Shown here: positions 1-5,494 of the stretch, piece by piece | How positions within the stretch are numbered: position 1 is the stretch's first letter | Layout of the letters: each line of letters opens with the position of its first letter | Assembly (NCBI GenBank): GCA_017549905.1 | Contig: JAFYNC010000122.1 | Coordinates: 1 to 6,540 of the forward strand | Direction of reading: 5' to 3' | DNA: 6,540 bases | Origin: Clostridia bacterium | GTDB taxonomy: Bacteria; Bacillota; Clostridia; Oscillospirales; Acutalibacteraceae | Made by a program: the position numbers and the translations under genes | The notes under the pieces: model-generated | The model's database searches: none | Told to the model about the DNA's origin: nothing | What the model saw: the letters and a program-made list of their open reading frames with translations, nothing else

Positions 1-255
1 CTCAAAGGCGCAAACACCATAACCGCTTTTTCAAGCGGCAAAATTTTTGTTAACACCTGTGGCAATCAAGGCATGGCAACGGGTGGCAGCGGCGATGTAC
101 TTGCGGGTGTTATAGTTTCATTGTTAGCGCAAGGTTTCGACATTCAGTTTGCTGTAAATTCGGCGGTTTATCTTCATTCCCACGCAGGCGATAAAGCCGC
201 ATTAAAAAGAGGTATACATGCAATTTTACCGAGTGATATTATAGAAGAGCTTTAA
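1..255 (+). CDS. nnrD: ADP/ATP-dependent NAD(P)H-hydrate dehydratase, C-terminal fragment (5' end outside window)
   Basis: This is the last 84 codons of a gene that begins before the window. The frame is open from base 1 and ends at TAA. The family dehydrates the S form of damaged hydrated NADH/NADPH in the cytoplasm using ADP or ATP, restoring the cofactor. The diagnostic block GNQGMATGGSGDVLAG (fragment residues 21-36) matches the family signature for nucleotide binding and catalysis; Asp32 in GSGD is the expected catalytic residue. The tail SAVYLHSHAGDKAA followed by a short ending ILPSDIIEEL is also typical. In most bacteria this domain is fused behind an NAD(P)HX epimerase domain (about 500 residues in all); whether that holds here cannot be seen. 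A lipoprotein gene follows after 27 bases on the same strand, so they may be cotranscribed. The family call is firm; the fusion state is unknown. Confidence 0.93.
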   Translation, partial: LKGANTITAFSSGKIFVNTCGNQGMATGGSGDVLAGVIVSLLAQGFDIQFAVNSAVYLHSHAGDKAALKRGIHAILPSDIIEEL

Positions 256-268
256 TCAGGCTTTCGGC

Positions 269-273
269 AAGGA
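269..273 (+). promoter_or_regulatory. Ribosome binding site supporting the TTG start of the lipoprotein gene
   Basis: The sequence AAGGA lies 9 bases before the TTG at 283. It decides the choice of a TTG start: translation from there gives a complete lipoprotein signal peptide, and no in-frame ATG lies early enough to keep that signal. Confidence 0.7.
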
Positions 274-282
274 TAATACTGT

Positions 283-765
283 TTGAAAAAAATTATCTGC
301 TTGATTTTTTTAGTTCTGTTATCATTTTCGGGTTGCGCAAAAAAAAGTCCCGAAGTGACACCTGTCACAACGGGACTTAAATTTAATGCACAAATTACAA
401 ACGGTGAGCAAAATTTAAACTGTTCGGTAAAAATTGATGCTAACGGCAATATGCAAATGAAAATAGACCAAATAGAATATCTGTTTTCAGGAAACACCAT
501 AACAATAAACTATGCGGATATTTCGCATAAAACCGAGCTTTCTGCCTTTCCGAAAAACACATTTGCCGATTTCTTATACGTTATTTTTAATTCTGTTTCT
601 AAATCGGGAAAAGATGTTATCACAAACGATAAGGAATACTACATATCGAACAGTACCGATAAATACGAATACACCTGTTTTTTTGCCCAAACAGGCTTAC
701 CGCTTAAAATAACCGAAAAAAACTTTGGAATAACCGCCCTAATTACAGGAGCGCAAATTATTTAA
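283..765 (+). CDS. Small secreted lipoprotein of unknown function
   Basis: The 160-residue product starts with a type II (lipoprotein) signal peptide: MKK, a hydrophobic stretch at residues 4-16, then S-G-Cys18, with Cys18 as the likely lipidation site. The mature part of about 142 residues would sit on the outer face of the membrane. It is rich in alternating polar and hydrophobic residues (for example LNCSVKIDANGNMQMKI, then YLFSGNTITINY), which suggests antiparallel beta strands. It reminds me of the LolA/LppX-like lipoproteins seen in Clostridia, but no motif proves this. The start is TTG with a good ribosome binding site. The gene is 27 bases downstream of nnrD and is probably in its operon. 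Its last 8 bases overlap the 3' end of the opposing thiN gene. Codons 21-32 lie in a long inverted repeat that looks like a terminator for the opposite strand. That it is a real lipoprotein gene is well supported; the function is unknown. Confidence 0.82.
   Translation: MKKIICLIFLVLLSFSGCAKKSPEVTPVTTGLKFNAQITNGEQNLNCSVKIDANGNMQMKIDQIEYLFSGNTITINYADISHKTELSAFPKNTFADFLYVIFNSVSKSGKDVITNDKEYYISNSTDKYEYTCFFAQTGLPLKITEKNFGITALITGAQII
339..378 (-). terminator. Rho-independent terminator read leftward, inside the lipoprotein gene
   Basis: Bases 345-378 form a near-perfect 34-bp inverted repeat: an 8-bp outer arm (345-352 with 371-378), a 2x2 mismatch, a 6-bp inner arm (355-360 with 363-368) and a CC centre. 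Eight A residues at 339-346 read as a T-tract on the minus strand immediately after the stem, which is the layout of an intrinsic terminator for leftward transcription. On the plus strand the stem is followed by AAATTT, so it should not terminate rightward. The only leftward gene upstream of it is thiN, whose stop is about 380 bases away. I saw no better leftward hairpin plus T-tract between them. Confidence 0.68.
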
Positions 766-1387
766 CAAAACTTAAAGGCCCTTGCCAAACTATAATAGCA
801 GTACCTTTTCCAATACTTATTTCGGACTCTTTTTCAATAAATTCGTTACTTACACCAAGCGGAAAATCAAAACTTAGACTTGCATTACTAAGAGGATAAA
901 GAAGTCCGTTAATATTTACATTTTCACATTCTGTGGTGGCTGAAAAAACCGATACCGAGCCTTTAGCTTTGGAACTGAATTTTATGCCACTCTCACAAAT
1001 TGCGGTTGCTGTAAAATCATCACCGCAAAGATAACCCTCACCGCCATTTGACGCTATAAACGAAAGTGTTTGAAAATTAGCAAGGCTATGGTCCATCCTG
1101 CCGCCTGTGCAACCATAAAGCACAAATCTTTTAAATCCGCGGTCAAGACCCACTTTTACGGCAAGTAATGTATCTGTGTCATCTTTTCTTACAGGGTGTT
1201 TTATTATCTCTAAAGCTTTTGGCACAAACCCTAATGAATCAAAATCCCCAAGCACTATATCGGGAATAATATTCAATTCATTAAGCATTTTATATCCTGC
1301 ATCGGCGGCAATAATAATGTCGCCGTCTTTTTTTATTAAATCCCGAGGCTTTCCGTTTGCCGCACCAAAAATATAACAGGTTCTCAT
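758..1387 (-). CDS. thiN: Thiamine pyrophosphokinase
   Basis: The 209-residue cytoplasmic enzyme transfers pyrophosphate from ATP to thiamine, giving thiamine diphosphate. The length is normal for the ThiN family. The N-terminal catalytic domain shows the expected motifs in order: AADAG at residues 27-31, PDIVLGDFDS at 42-51, DDTD at 69-72 and GCTGGRMDH at 92-100. The acidic groups are the metal and ATP binding residues. The C-terminal beta domain has the GVSNEF motif near residues 178-183, typical of the thiamine-binding half. The ATG is preceded on the minus strand by AAAAGGTGG (1392-1400), 4 bases from the start codon. The gene stands alone on the minus strand, divergent from the amidase and overlapping the lipoprotein gene tail to tail. 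In many Firmicutes thiN sits beside rpe and rsgA; that arrangement is absent here. No TPP riboswitch is visible in the short leader. Confidence 0.95.
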   Translation of the reverse strand: MRTCYIFGAANGKPRDLIKKDGDIIIAADAGYKMLNELNIIPDIVLGDFDSLGFVPKALEIIKHPVRKDDTDTLLAVKVGLDRGFKRFVLYGCTGGRMDHSLANFQTLSFIASNGGEGYLCGDDFTATAICESGIKFSSKAKGSVSVFSATTECENVNINGLLYPLSNASLSFDFPLGVSNEFIEKESEISIGKGTAIIVWQGPLSFVK

Positions 1388-1404
1388 TTTGCCACCTTTT
1401 TCTA

Positions 1405-1433
1405 TTGATTTTCAACTCAAAATATTTTAAAAT
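1405..1433 (+). promoter_or_regulatory. Candidate sigma-A promoter for the amidase gene
   Basis: TTGATT (1405-1410) and TAAAAT (1428-1433) are separated by exactly 17 bases. A start near 1440 would give a leader of about 58 bases before the ATG at 1498. The surrounding DNA is very AT-rich, so chance matches are possible. Confidence 0.5.
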
Positions 1434-1444
1434 CTTATTAATAC

Positions 1445-1473
1445 ATAATATATTATTTCATGGATATAGTCAA
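1445..1473 (-). promoter_or_regulatory. Candidate sigma-A promoter for thiN
   Basis: On the minus strand TTGACT (1468-1473) and TATTAT (1445-1450) are separated by exactly 17 bases. A start near 1438 would leave a leader of about 50 bases before the thiN ATG. It lies inside the region that would be transcribed from the amidase promoter, so the two units would overlap at their 5' ends. Confidence 0.55.
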
Positions 1474-1484
1474 TGCTTAAAACT

Positions 1485-1490
1485 AAGGAG
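1485..1490 (+). promoter_or_regulatory. Ribosome binding site that fixes the amidase start
   Basis: AAGGAG stands 7 bases before the ATG at 1498. It selects this start over an in-frame ATG at 1357, which lies inside thiN, has no such site, and would add 47 residues in front of the membrane anchor. Confidence 0.85.
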
Positions 1491-1497
1491 CCTTAAA

Positions 1498-3510
1498 ATG
1501 CAAAAAAATATAAACAAGATTATTTTAGCGGTTATCATTTCAGTTGCGCTTGCATTTGCAGTTGCAACCGGAATTATTCTGTTATTAAAATTCAATAATC
1601 CTCCTGTTTTGCAAAGCTCATATTTCTCAAATATATTGCCTACATATACCTCTACAACCTCTGAGCCTGAGGAAAAGTTAATAATGACGTACCCTTCAGA
1701 AAACAACATTACAGTTATAGACCCGTCATTCACCTTTACAGGTAATTCGAATGTAAATATACCTCTCTCAGTAAACGGACAAATTATAGACCTTTCTGAA
1801 AACGGTAGTTTTTCTTATAGTACAGAACTTAAAATAGGCAAAAACACCTTTGATTTCTTGTATAACGGAATTACATACACTTACACTGTAAATTATCGTT
1901 ATGTGGTAATTCAAGATTATTCGCCGTCACTCGCACAAAGTTATTCAAGCGGCACGCAATTTGTAGTATCTGTAACTGCACGTAATAAAAGTAATGTGAC
2001 TGCAAATTTTGGCGGAAAAACAATAAATCTTACCGCAAACGAAGATAGTAAGGCAAAATTGGAAGATGCCTTTGTAGTTTTCTCGGGTACATTTAGGCTG
2101 CCTTCTGATAACTACACTGATATTGCATATAATCCTATTGTTTTTACCGCAACATATAAGGGAATTACCGAAACTTTTAAATCAGGAAAAATCACCTGCA
2201 AAAAATCTAACCTTGTTAAAGATAACGATGCTTCCGCCACTCCCAAAGGGGGACAATATTTAAATGTCGGATCAGGAAAAATTACTGAAATAATCCATTA
2301 TAACGCCGAAACCTTTGCCCCCTATTCCACTAATGATTGGTCTAACCCGACATATAACTATCTGCCTAAAGGCACTGTGGATTACAGTTCTACAGAATAT
2401 GTTTACCACAAGTCGAACGGTGAAACTAAGAAATATGCAGTTCTTCGCTGTGGAAGACAGGTTTATGTATCACGTAAGGACAAGCCTCACACAGAAGATA
2501 TCCCCGTTGTAAAGGAATCTATTGGCACACTGCCCGACCATAACGAACTTGAAATTGCAAGCTTTGAAAATAACGGCAATCATACTGTTCTTACCCTTAA
2601 TACAATGTGGAAAGCTCCGTTTTATTTTGATTTGGCTCAGCAAACCTATACAAATCCTCCAAGGCAAGATTTTTCTGTAAACCAAGCCGAATTTACATAT
2701 ATCGATATAACCTTTTGCTACGGAACAGTTTTAAATGGAGAGATTGCTAATTTGCAAAATAATCCACTCTTCAGCTCCGCTCAGATAATTAATAATTATG
2801 GTGACAATGGAGTAATACGCGATATAACTTTAAGACTTACCCTTAAAAATAAAGGTGCTTTTTACGGTTGGGATGCCTCGTATAATAGTGACGGACAGTT
2901 GGTTTTCGAATTTCTTAACCCTAAGAAAGCGTCACCTTCCGATAACTCCTATAAAGCCGATTTAACAGGAATTAAAATTTTAATCGATGTAGGTCACGGC
3001 GGTAAAGACACCGGAGCTTTGGGCACAAACGGTGTGTCTCACAGCGAAGCCAAACAAAATCTCCTACTCTCTAAAATCATAGCATCAGAGTTATTAAAAA
3101 CAGGGGCTACAGTTTATCTTACACGCTCAGATGATACAACAAGCTCAACAGATGATAGAACAAAAATACTTAAATCTTTAAAGCCTGATTTATGTATTGC
3201 TATACATCATAATTGCAGTGATGCTTCATATCCAAACGGATTTGATTCCTTGTATTTCACCCCGTTTTCTCAAAAAGCCGCCTCTATTATCTATAAGAAC
3301 ACAACCGCAACAGGACTTTACCAAAAATATAACCTGGGTTGGCATTATTACTATACAGCACGTGTTACGAATTGCCCGGTTGTTCTTACAGAGAACGGTT
3401 ATATGTCAAACCGAAATGACTATCAAAACATACTAAGCGAAGAATCAAACATTAAAAAAGCTAAATCTATAGTAAACGGAATTGTGGAATATTTTTTAAA
3501 TATTAAATAG
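1498..3510 (+). CDS. Membrane-anchored N-acetylmuramoyl-L-alanine amidase (Amidase_3) with beta-rich extracellular domains
   Basis: The 670-residue product should act outside the membrane, cutting the amide bond between muramic acid and L-alanine in peptidoglycan. Residues 1-7 are basic and 8-30 form one hydrophobic segment with no clear cleavage site, so it is probably a signal anchor. Residues about 60-235 are beta-rich and resemble two bacterial Ig-like modules. Residues about 345-480 resemble an AMIN-like wall-targeting domain, ending in VFEFLNPKK. The catalytic domain runs from about 490 to the end. Its zinc ligands are visible as His500 (DVGHGG), Glu517 (HSEAK) and His570 (AIHHN), and the catalytic Glu632 lies in TENGYMSN. 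All key residues are present, so it should be active. It stands alone between thiN (divergent) and the yhaM cluster. The catalytic call is firm; the middle domain calls are shape-based guesses. Possible roles are cell separation, wall remodelling or sporulation. Confidence 0.93.
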   Translation: MQKNINKIILAVIISVALAFAVATGIILLLKFNNPPVLQSSYFSNILPTYTSTTSEPEEKLIMTYPSENNITVIDPSFTFTGNSNVNIPLSVNGQIIDLSENGSFSYSTELKIGKNTFDFLYNGITYTYTVNYRYVVIQDYSPSLAQSYSSGTQFVVSVTARNKSNVTANFGGKTINLTANEDSKAKLEDAFVVFSGTFRLPSDNYTDIAYNPIVFTATYKGITETFKSGKITCKKSNLVKDNDASATPKGGQYLNVGSGKITEIIHYNAETFAPYSTNDWSNPTYNYLPKGTVDYSSTEYVYHKSNGETKKYAVLRCGRQVYVSRKDKPHTEDIPVVKESIGTLPDHNELEIASFENNGNHTVLTLNTMWKAPFYFDLAQQTYTNPPRQDFSVNQAEFTYIDITFCYGTVLNGEIANLQNNPLFSSAQIINNYGDNGVIRDITLRLTLKNKGAFYGWDASYNSDGQLVFEFLNPKKASPSDNSYKADLTGIKILIDVGHGGKDTGALGTNGVSHSEAKQNLLLSKIIASELLKTGATVYLTRSDDTTSSTDDRTKILKSLKPDLCIAIHHNCSDASYPNGFDSLYFTPFSQKAASIIYKNTTATGLYQKYNLGWHYYYTARVTNCPVVLTENGYMSNRNDYQNILSEESNIKKAKSIVNGIVEYFLNIK

Positions 3511-3534
3511 TATATTTGTCCAATATATTTAAAC

Positions 3535-3563
3535 TTGAATTTCACCTTGATTTATAGTATAAT
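3535..3563 (+). promoter_or_regulatory. Sigma-A promoter of the yhaM cluster
   Basis: TTGAAT (3535-3540) and a perfect TATAAT (3558-3563) are separated by 17 bases. It is the strongest promoter match in the window and sits just upstream of yhaM. The predicted start near 3570 gives a leader of about 18 bases, just enough for the AAAGGA ribosome binding site at 3574-3579. Confidence 0.78.
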
Positions 3564-3571
3564 TCAGGTGA
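3542..3571 (+). promoter_or_regulatory. Dyad (possible operator) over the yhaM -10 box and start point
   Basis: TCACCT (3542-3547) and AGGTGA (3566-3571) are perfect inverted repeats. Inside them ATT (3550-3552) mirrors AAT (3561-3563) at matching positions, giving a 30-bp partly symmetrical site: TCACCT, 2 bases, ATT, 8 bases, AAT, 2 bases, AGGTGA. It covers the spacer, the -10 box and the likely start point, where a bound repressor would block initiation. No regulator gene is nearby and no known operator was recognised. Confidence 0.42.
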
Positions 3572-3587
3572 CGAAAGGACTGAGCAT

Positions 3588-4559
3588 ATGAATTTTACAC
3601 CAATAGACAATAAAGGTCTTGTTGACGGTTACTGTATTATTAAAAGCATTGAACAAAAAACTTCTTCCAAGGGCGATAATTATCTTGATATGATGCTTGG
3701 TGACTCCGAGGGGGAAATTAATGCAAAGCTGTGGCGTTACAGTCCTGAGCTTCACGGCGAATACGGTGTTAACGAACTTGTAAAAATCCGCGGTCTTATT
3801 TCGCAATATAACGGCGCAGACCAACTGAAAATCGAAAGAATTCGCCATACAACAGCAGAAGATAATGTAAATATTGCTGATTTCGTTAAAACGGCTGTCT
3901 TCTCTGGCGAGGAAATGTTTTCAGAACTTTTAAATATTGCCGAAAATTTTAGTGACAGTGAACTTTCTAAAATAGTTACTGCTATTTTAAAGGATAACAG
4001 AATGTGCCTTTTATATTGGCCTGCAGCATTCAAGCTTCACCACGCTGTGCGCGGCGGACTGTTGTTACATACTGTTTCCATTGTCCGTCTTTGTGAAAAG
4101 GTATGCGAAATATATCCTTTTGTTGATAAAGAACTTCTTATATCGGGTGCTATTCTTCACGATATTGCAAAGCTTTCAGAATTCAGCGTTGCCGAATCAG
4201 GAATAGCAACCGGCTACAGTGCAGAGGGCAATCTTTTAGGTCATCTTGCAATGGGCGCTATGGTTATTGAAAGATATGCCGAAAAACTTGGTATTTCGCA
4301 AAAAACTGCTATGCTTTTAGAGCATATGGTGCTCTCCCACCACGGTGAGCCGGAGTTTGGCGCGGCGGTAAGACCAATGTTTATTGAAGCTGAACTTTTA
4401 AGTGAGCTTGACCTTATGGATTCACGAATATATGAAATGCGCGAAGCCTTAAATGAAACCAAAGCTGATGATTTTTCAGGCAGAATATGGGCTATGGATA
4501 ACCGCAAGCTTTTTAATCATGACCGCAAAGATTTAAAACAAGAAATAAAACTTTTTTAA
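3588..4559 (+). CDS. yhaM: 3'-5' exoribonuclease, YhaM family (OB fold plus HD domain)
   Basis: The 323-residue cytoplasmic protein is close to the usual 310-320 residues of the family. YhaM enzymes are metal-dependent 3'-5' exonucleases that trim single-stranded RNA tails. Residues about 10-90 match the nucleic-acid-binding OB fold (for example EGEINAKLWRY and LVKIRGLISQYNG). The HD domain covers about 145-285: HHAVRGGLLLHT (His161), GAILHDIAK (His191-Asp192), LLGHL (His219), LSHHGEPEFGA (His251-His252) and the SELDLMDSR acidic group near 275-278. All expected metal ligands are present. The ATG is 8 bases after AAAGGA and behind a strong promoter. It is the first gene of a packed rightward cluster, with the CxxC protein gene starting 30 bases after its stop. 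DNase activity is also reported for some members, so the in vivo substrate is less certain than the family. Confidence 0.94.
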   Translation: MNFTPIDNKGLVDGYCIIKSIEQKTSSKGDNYLDMMLGDSEGEINAKLWRYSPELHGEYGVNELVKIRGLISQYNGADQLKIERIRHTTAEDNVNIADFVKTAVFSGEEMFSELLNIAENFSDSELSKIVTAILKDNRMCLLYWPAAFKLHHAVRGGLLLHTVSIVRLCEKVCEIYPFVDKELLISGAILHDIAKLSEFSVAESGIATGYSAEGNLLGHLAMGAMVIERYAEKLGISQKTAMLLEHMVLSHHGEPEFGAAVRPMFIEAELLSELDLMDSRIYEMREALNETKADDFSGRIWAMDNRKLFNHDRKDLKQEIKLF

Positions 4560-4589
4560 AAGAATTTTAATAATAGAGAGGTAAAACAA

Positions 4590-4790
4590 ATGAAAATTAC
4601 AAAAGATATGCTTATTGGCGATGTTCTTGATATCGATACCGGCTGTGCAGAATATTTTTTTGAAATCGGTATGCACTGCTTAGGTTGCCCTGCTTCAAGA
4701 GGCGAAAGTATTGAACAGGCATGCGCAGTTCACGGTACAGACTGTGATGCGCTTGTAGAAAAACTCAACAAGTATTTCGAGAATAAATAA
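4590..4790 (+). CDS. Small CxxC redox-type protein (DUF1858 / hybrid-cluster-associated disulfide domain)
   Basis: The 66-residue protein matches the stand-alone DUF1858 pattern: an N-terminal MKITKDMLIGDVLD, then GMHCLGCPASRGESIEQACAVHG. It has no signal peptide or membrane segment. The CxxC pair is Cys30-Cys33; further cysteines are Cys19, Cys45 and Cys52, so a redox disulfide or metal site is possible. The domain is named for its association with hybrid-cluster proteins, but none is seen here. GAGAGG at 4576-4581 lies 8 bases before the ATG. The gene lies 30 bases after yhaM, and its stop codon overlaps the trmK start by one base (TAATG), so it is likely cotranscribed and coupled to trmK. 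Family assignment is confident; the biochemical role is not established. Confidence 0.88.
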   Translation: MKITKDMLIGDVLDIDTGCAEYFFEIGMHCLGCPASRGESIEQACAVHGTDCDALVEKLNKYFENK

Positions 4791-5494
4791 TGTTAAGTTT
4801 AAGTAAAAGACTTTATACTATTGCCACCCTTGTACCTTTTGGTGCAAGGGTTTGCGATATTGGTGCGGACCATGGCTATTTAAGTATTTATATAGCAAAA
4901 GAAAAGAAACCGCTTTCGGTTATTACTACCGATATAAATGAAAAACCCTTAGAAAAAGCTAAGGAAAACTCAAAACTTGCTAAAATAAAAAATATTGATT
5001 TTCGCCTTTGTGATGGTTTATGCGGTATTAAAGAAAATGAAATTGATACCGCTATTATTGCAGGAATGGGCGGCGAAGTAATATCAGGCATTTTAGACCG
5101 CGGTAAAAATATTGTTAAAAATACCGATGTTACGCTTATTCTTCAGCCTACTACTTCACCCGAATTTTTGCGAAAATTTCTATATAACAACGGTTTTTTC
5201 ATAGAAAAAGAAATACCTATATTCGAAAACCAAAAGCTTTACTCTGTAATGCTTGTAAAATATAGCGGTGAAATAAAAAACCAACCCGATTATTTTTATT
5301 TCATAGGAAATATCACCCCTGATACTGAAGAGGGTTTTCTTTATATAAAAAAGCAATATGACCGTTGCTTTAAATGTATGAAAAGCCTTGAGAAAACTTA
5401 TAACACCGAAAATTTTAGTTTTCACAAATCTATATGCGACTCAATAACAGATTACCTTAAAAACTTTGGAGTGGAATATTCTAATGGCATTTGA
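4790..5494 (+). CDS. trmK: tRNA (adenine(22)-N1)-methyltransferase
   Basis: The 234-residue protein has the size of Bacillus subtilis TrmK, which methylates N1 of A22 in the D-arm of certain tRNAs using S-adenosylmethionine. The N-terminal LSKRL is a family mark. The SAM-binding motif I is VCDIGADHGYL at residues 21-31, the acidic strand end is TTDIN near 46-50, and the AIIAGMGGEV block lies near 88-97. ILQPTTSPEFLRKFL (about 116-130) replaces the usual catalytic-motif region in typical TrmK form. The helical C-terminal part is expected for tRNA contact. The start is fixed by the TAATG overlap with the preceding gene; only a weak GAGA-like site precedes it, so translation is probably coupled. 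It overlaps rqcH by 11 bases. An 11-bp hairpin lies in codons 13-21. Confidence 0.93.
   Translation: MLSLSKRLYTIATLVPFGARVCDIGADHGYLSIYIAKEKKPLSVITTDINEKPLEKAKENSKLAKIKNIDFRLCDGLCGIKENEIDTAIIAGMGGEVISGILDRGKNIVKNTDVTLILQPTTSPEFLRKFLYNNGFFIEKEIPIFENQKLYSVMLVKYSGEIKNQPDYFYFIGNITPDTEEGFLYIKKQYDRCFKCMKSLEKTYNTENFSFHKSICDSITDYLKNFGVEYSNGI
4826..4851 (+). repeat. trmK: Strong hairpin near the 5' end of trmK
   Basis: Bases 4826-4836 pair with 4841-4851 over 11 positions, with one T-G wobble (4833/4844) and a TTTT loop. Only a three-T stretch follows (4851-4853), so it is a poor terminator. It may affect ribosome passage or mRNA stability, or be a by-product of codon choice. Confidence 0.5.
5468..5475 (+). 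promoter_or_regulatory. Ribosome binding site for rqcH, inside trmK
   Basis: GGAGTGGA ends 8 bases before the ATG at 5484 and supports that start over an in-frame TTG at 5466. The RqcH family begins with a sequence like MAFDG, which is exactly what the ATG gives. Confidence 0.75.

Noticed and set aside
1000..1028. 7-bp inverted repeat (TTGCGGT...ACCGCAA) inside thiN as a terminator for the lipoprotein gene
   Set aside because: The loop is 15 bases, the stem is short and no T-tract follows, so it does not look like a terminator.
1176..1376. Plus-strand open frame of 66 codons opposite thiN
   Set aside because: It lies wholly within the well-supported thiN gene and has no clear start signal or family-like sequence.
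1388..1440. TPP riboswitch in the thiN leader
   Set aside because: The predicted leader is only about 50 bases and contains no CTGAGA-like core, too short for that aptamer.
1357..1497. Longer amidase start at an ATG at 1357
   Set aside because: It lies inside thiN, lacks a ribosome binding site, would put a 47-residue extension before a good signal anchor, and would ignore the AAGGAG-ATG at 1485-1500.
3511..3527. Inverted repeat TATATT...AATATA after the amidase stop as a terminator
   Set aside because: The stem is six A/T pairs without GC and without a proper T-tract; termination from it is not convincing.
4241..4507. Minus-strand open frame of 88 codons opposite yhaM
   Set aside because: It is a shadow of the conserved HD domain region, with serine- and isoleucine-rich nonsense composition and no ribosome binding site.
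5466..5483. TTG start six codons upstream for rqcH
   Set aside because: The family begins at MAFDG, matching the ATG at 5484, and the best ribosome binding site is spaced for that ATG.
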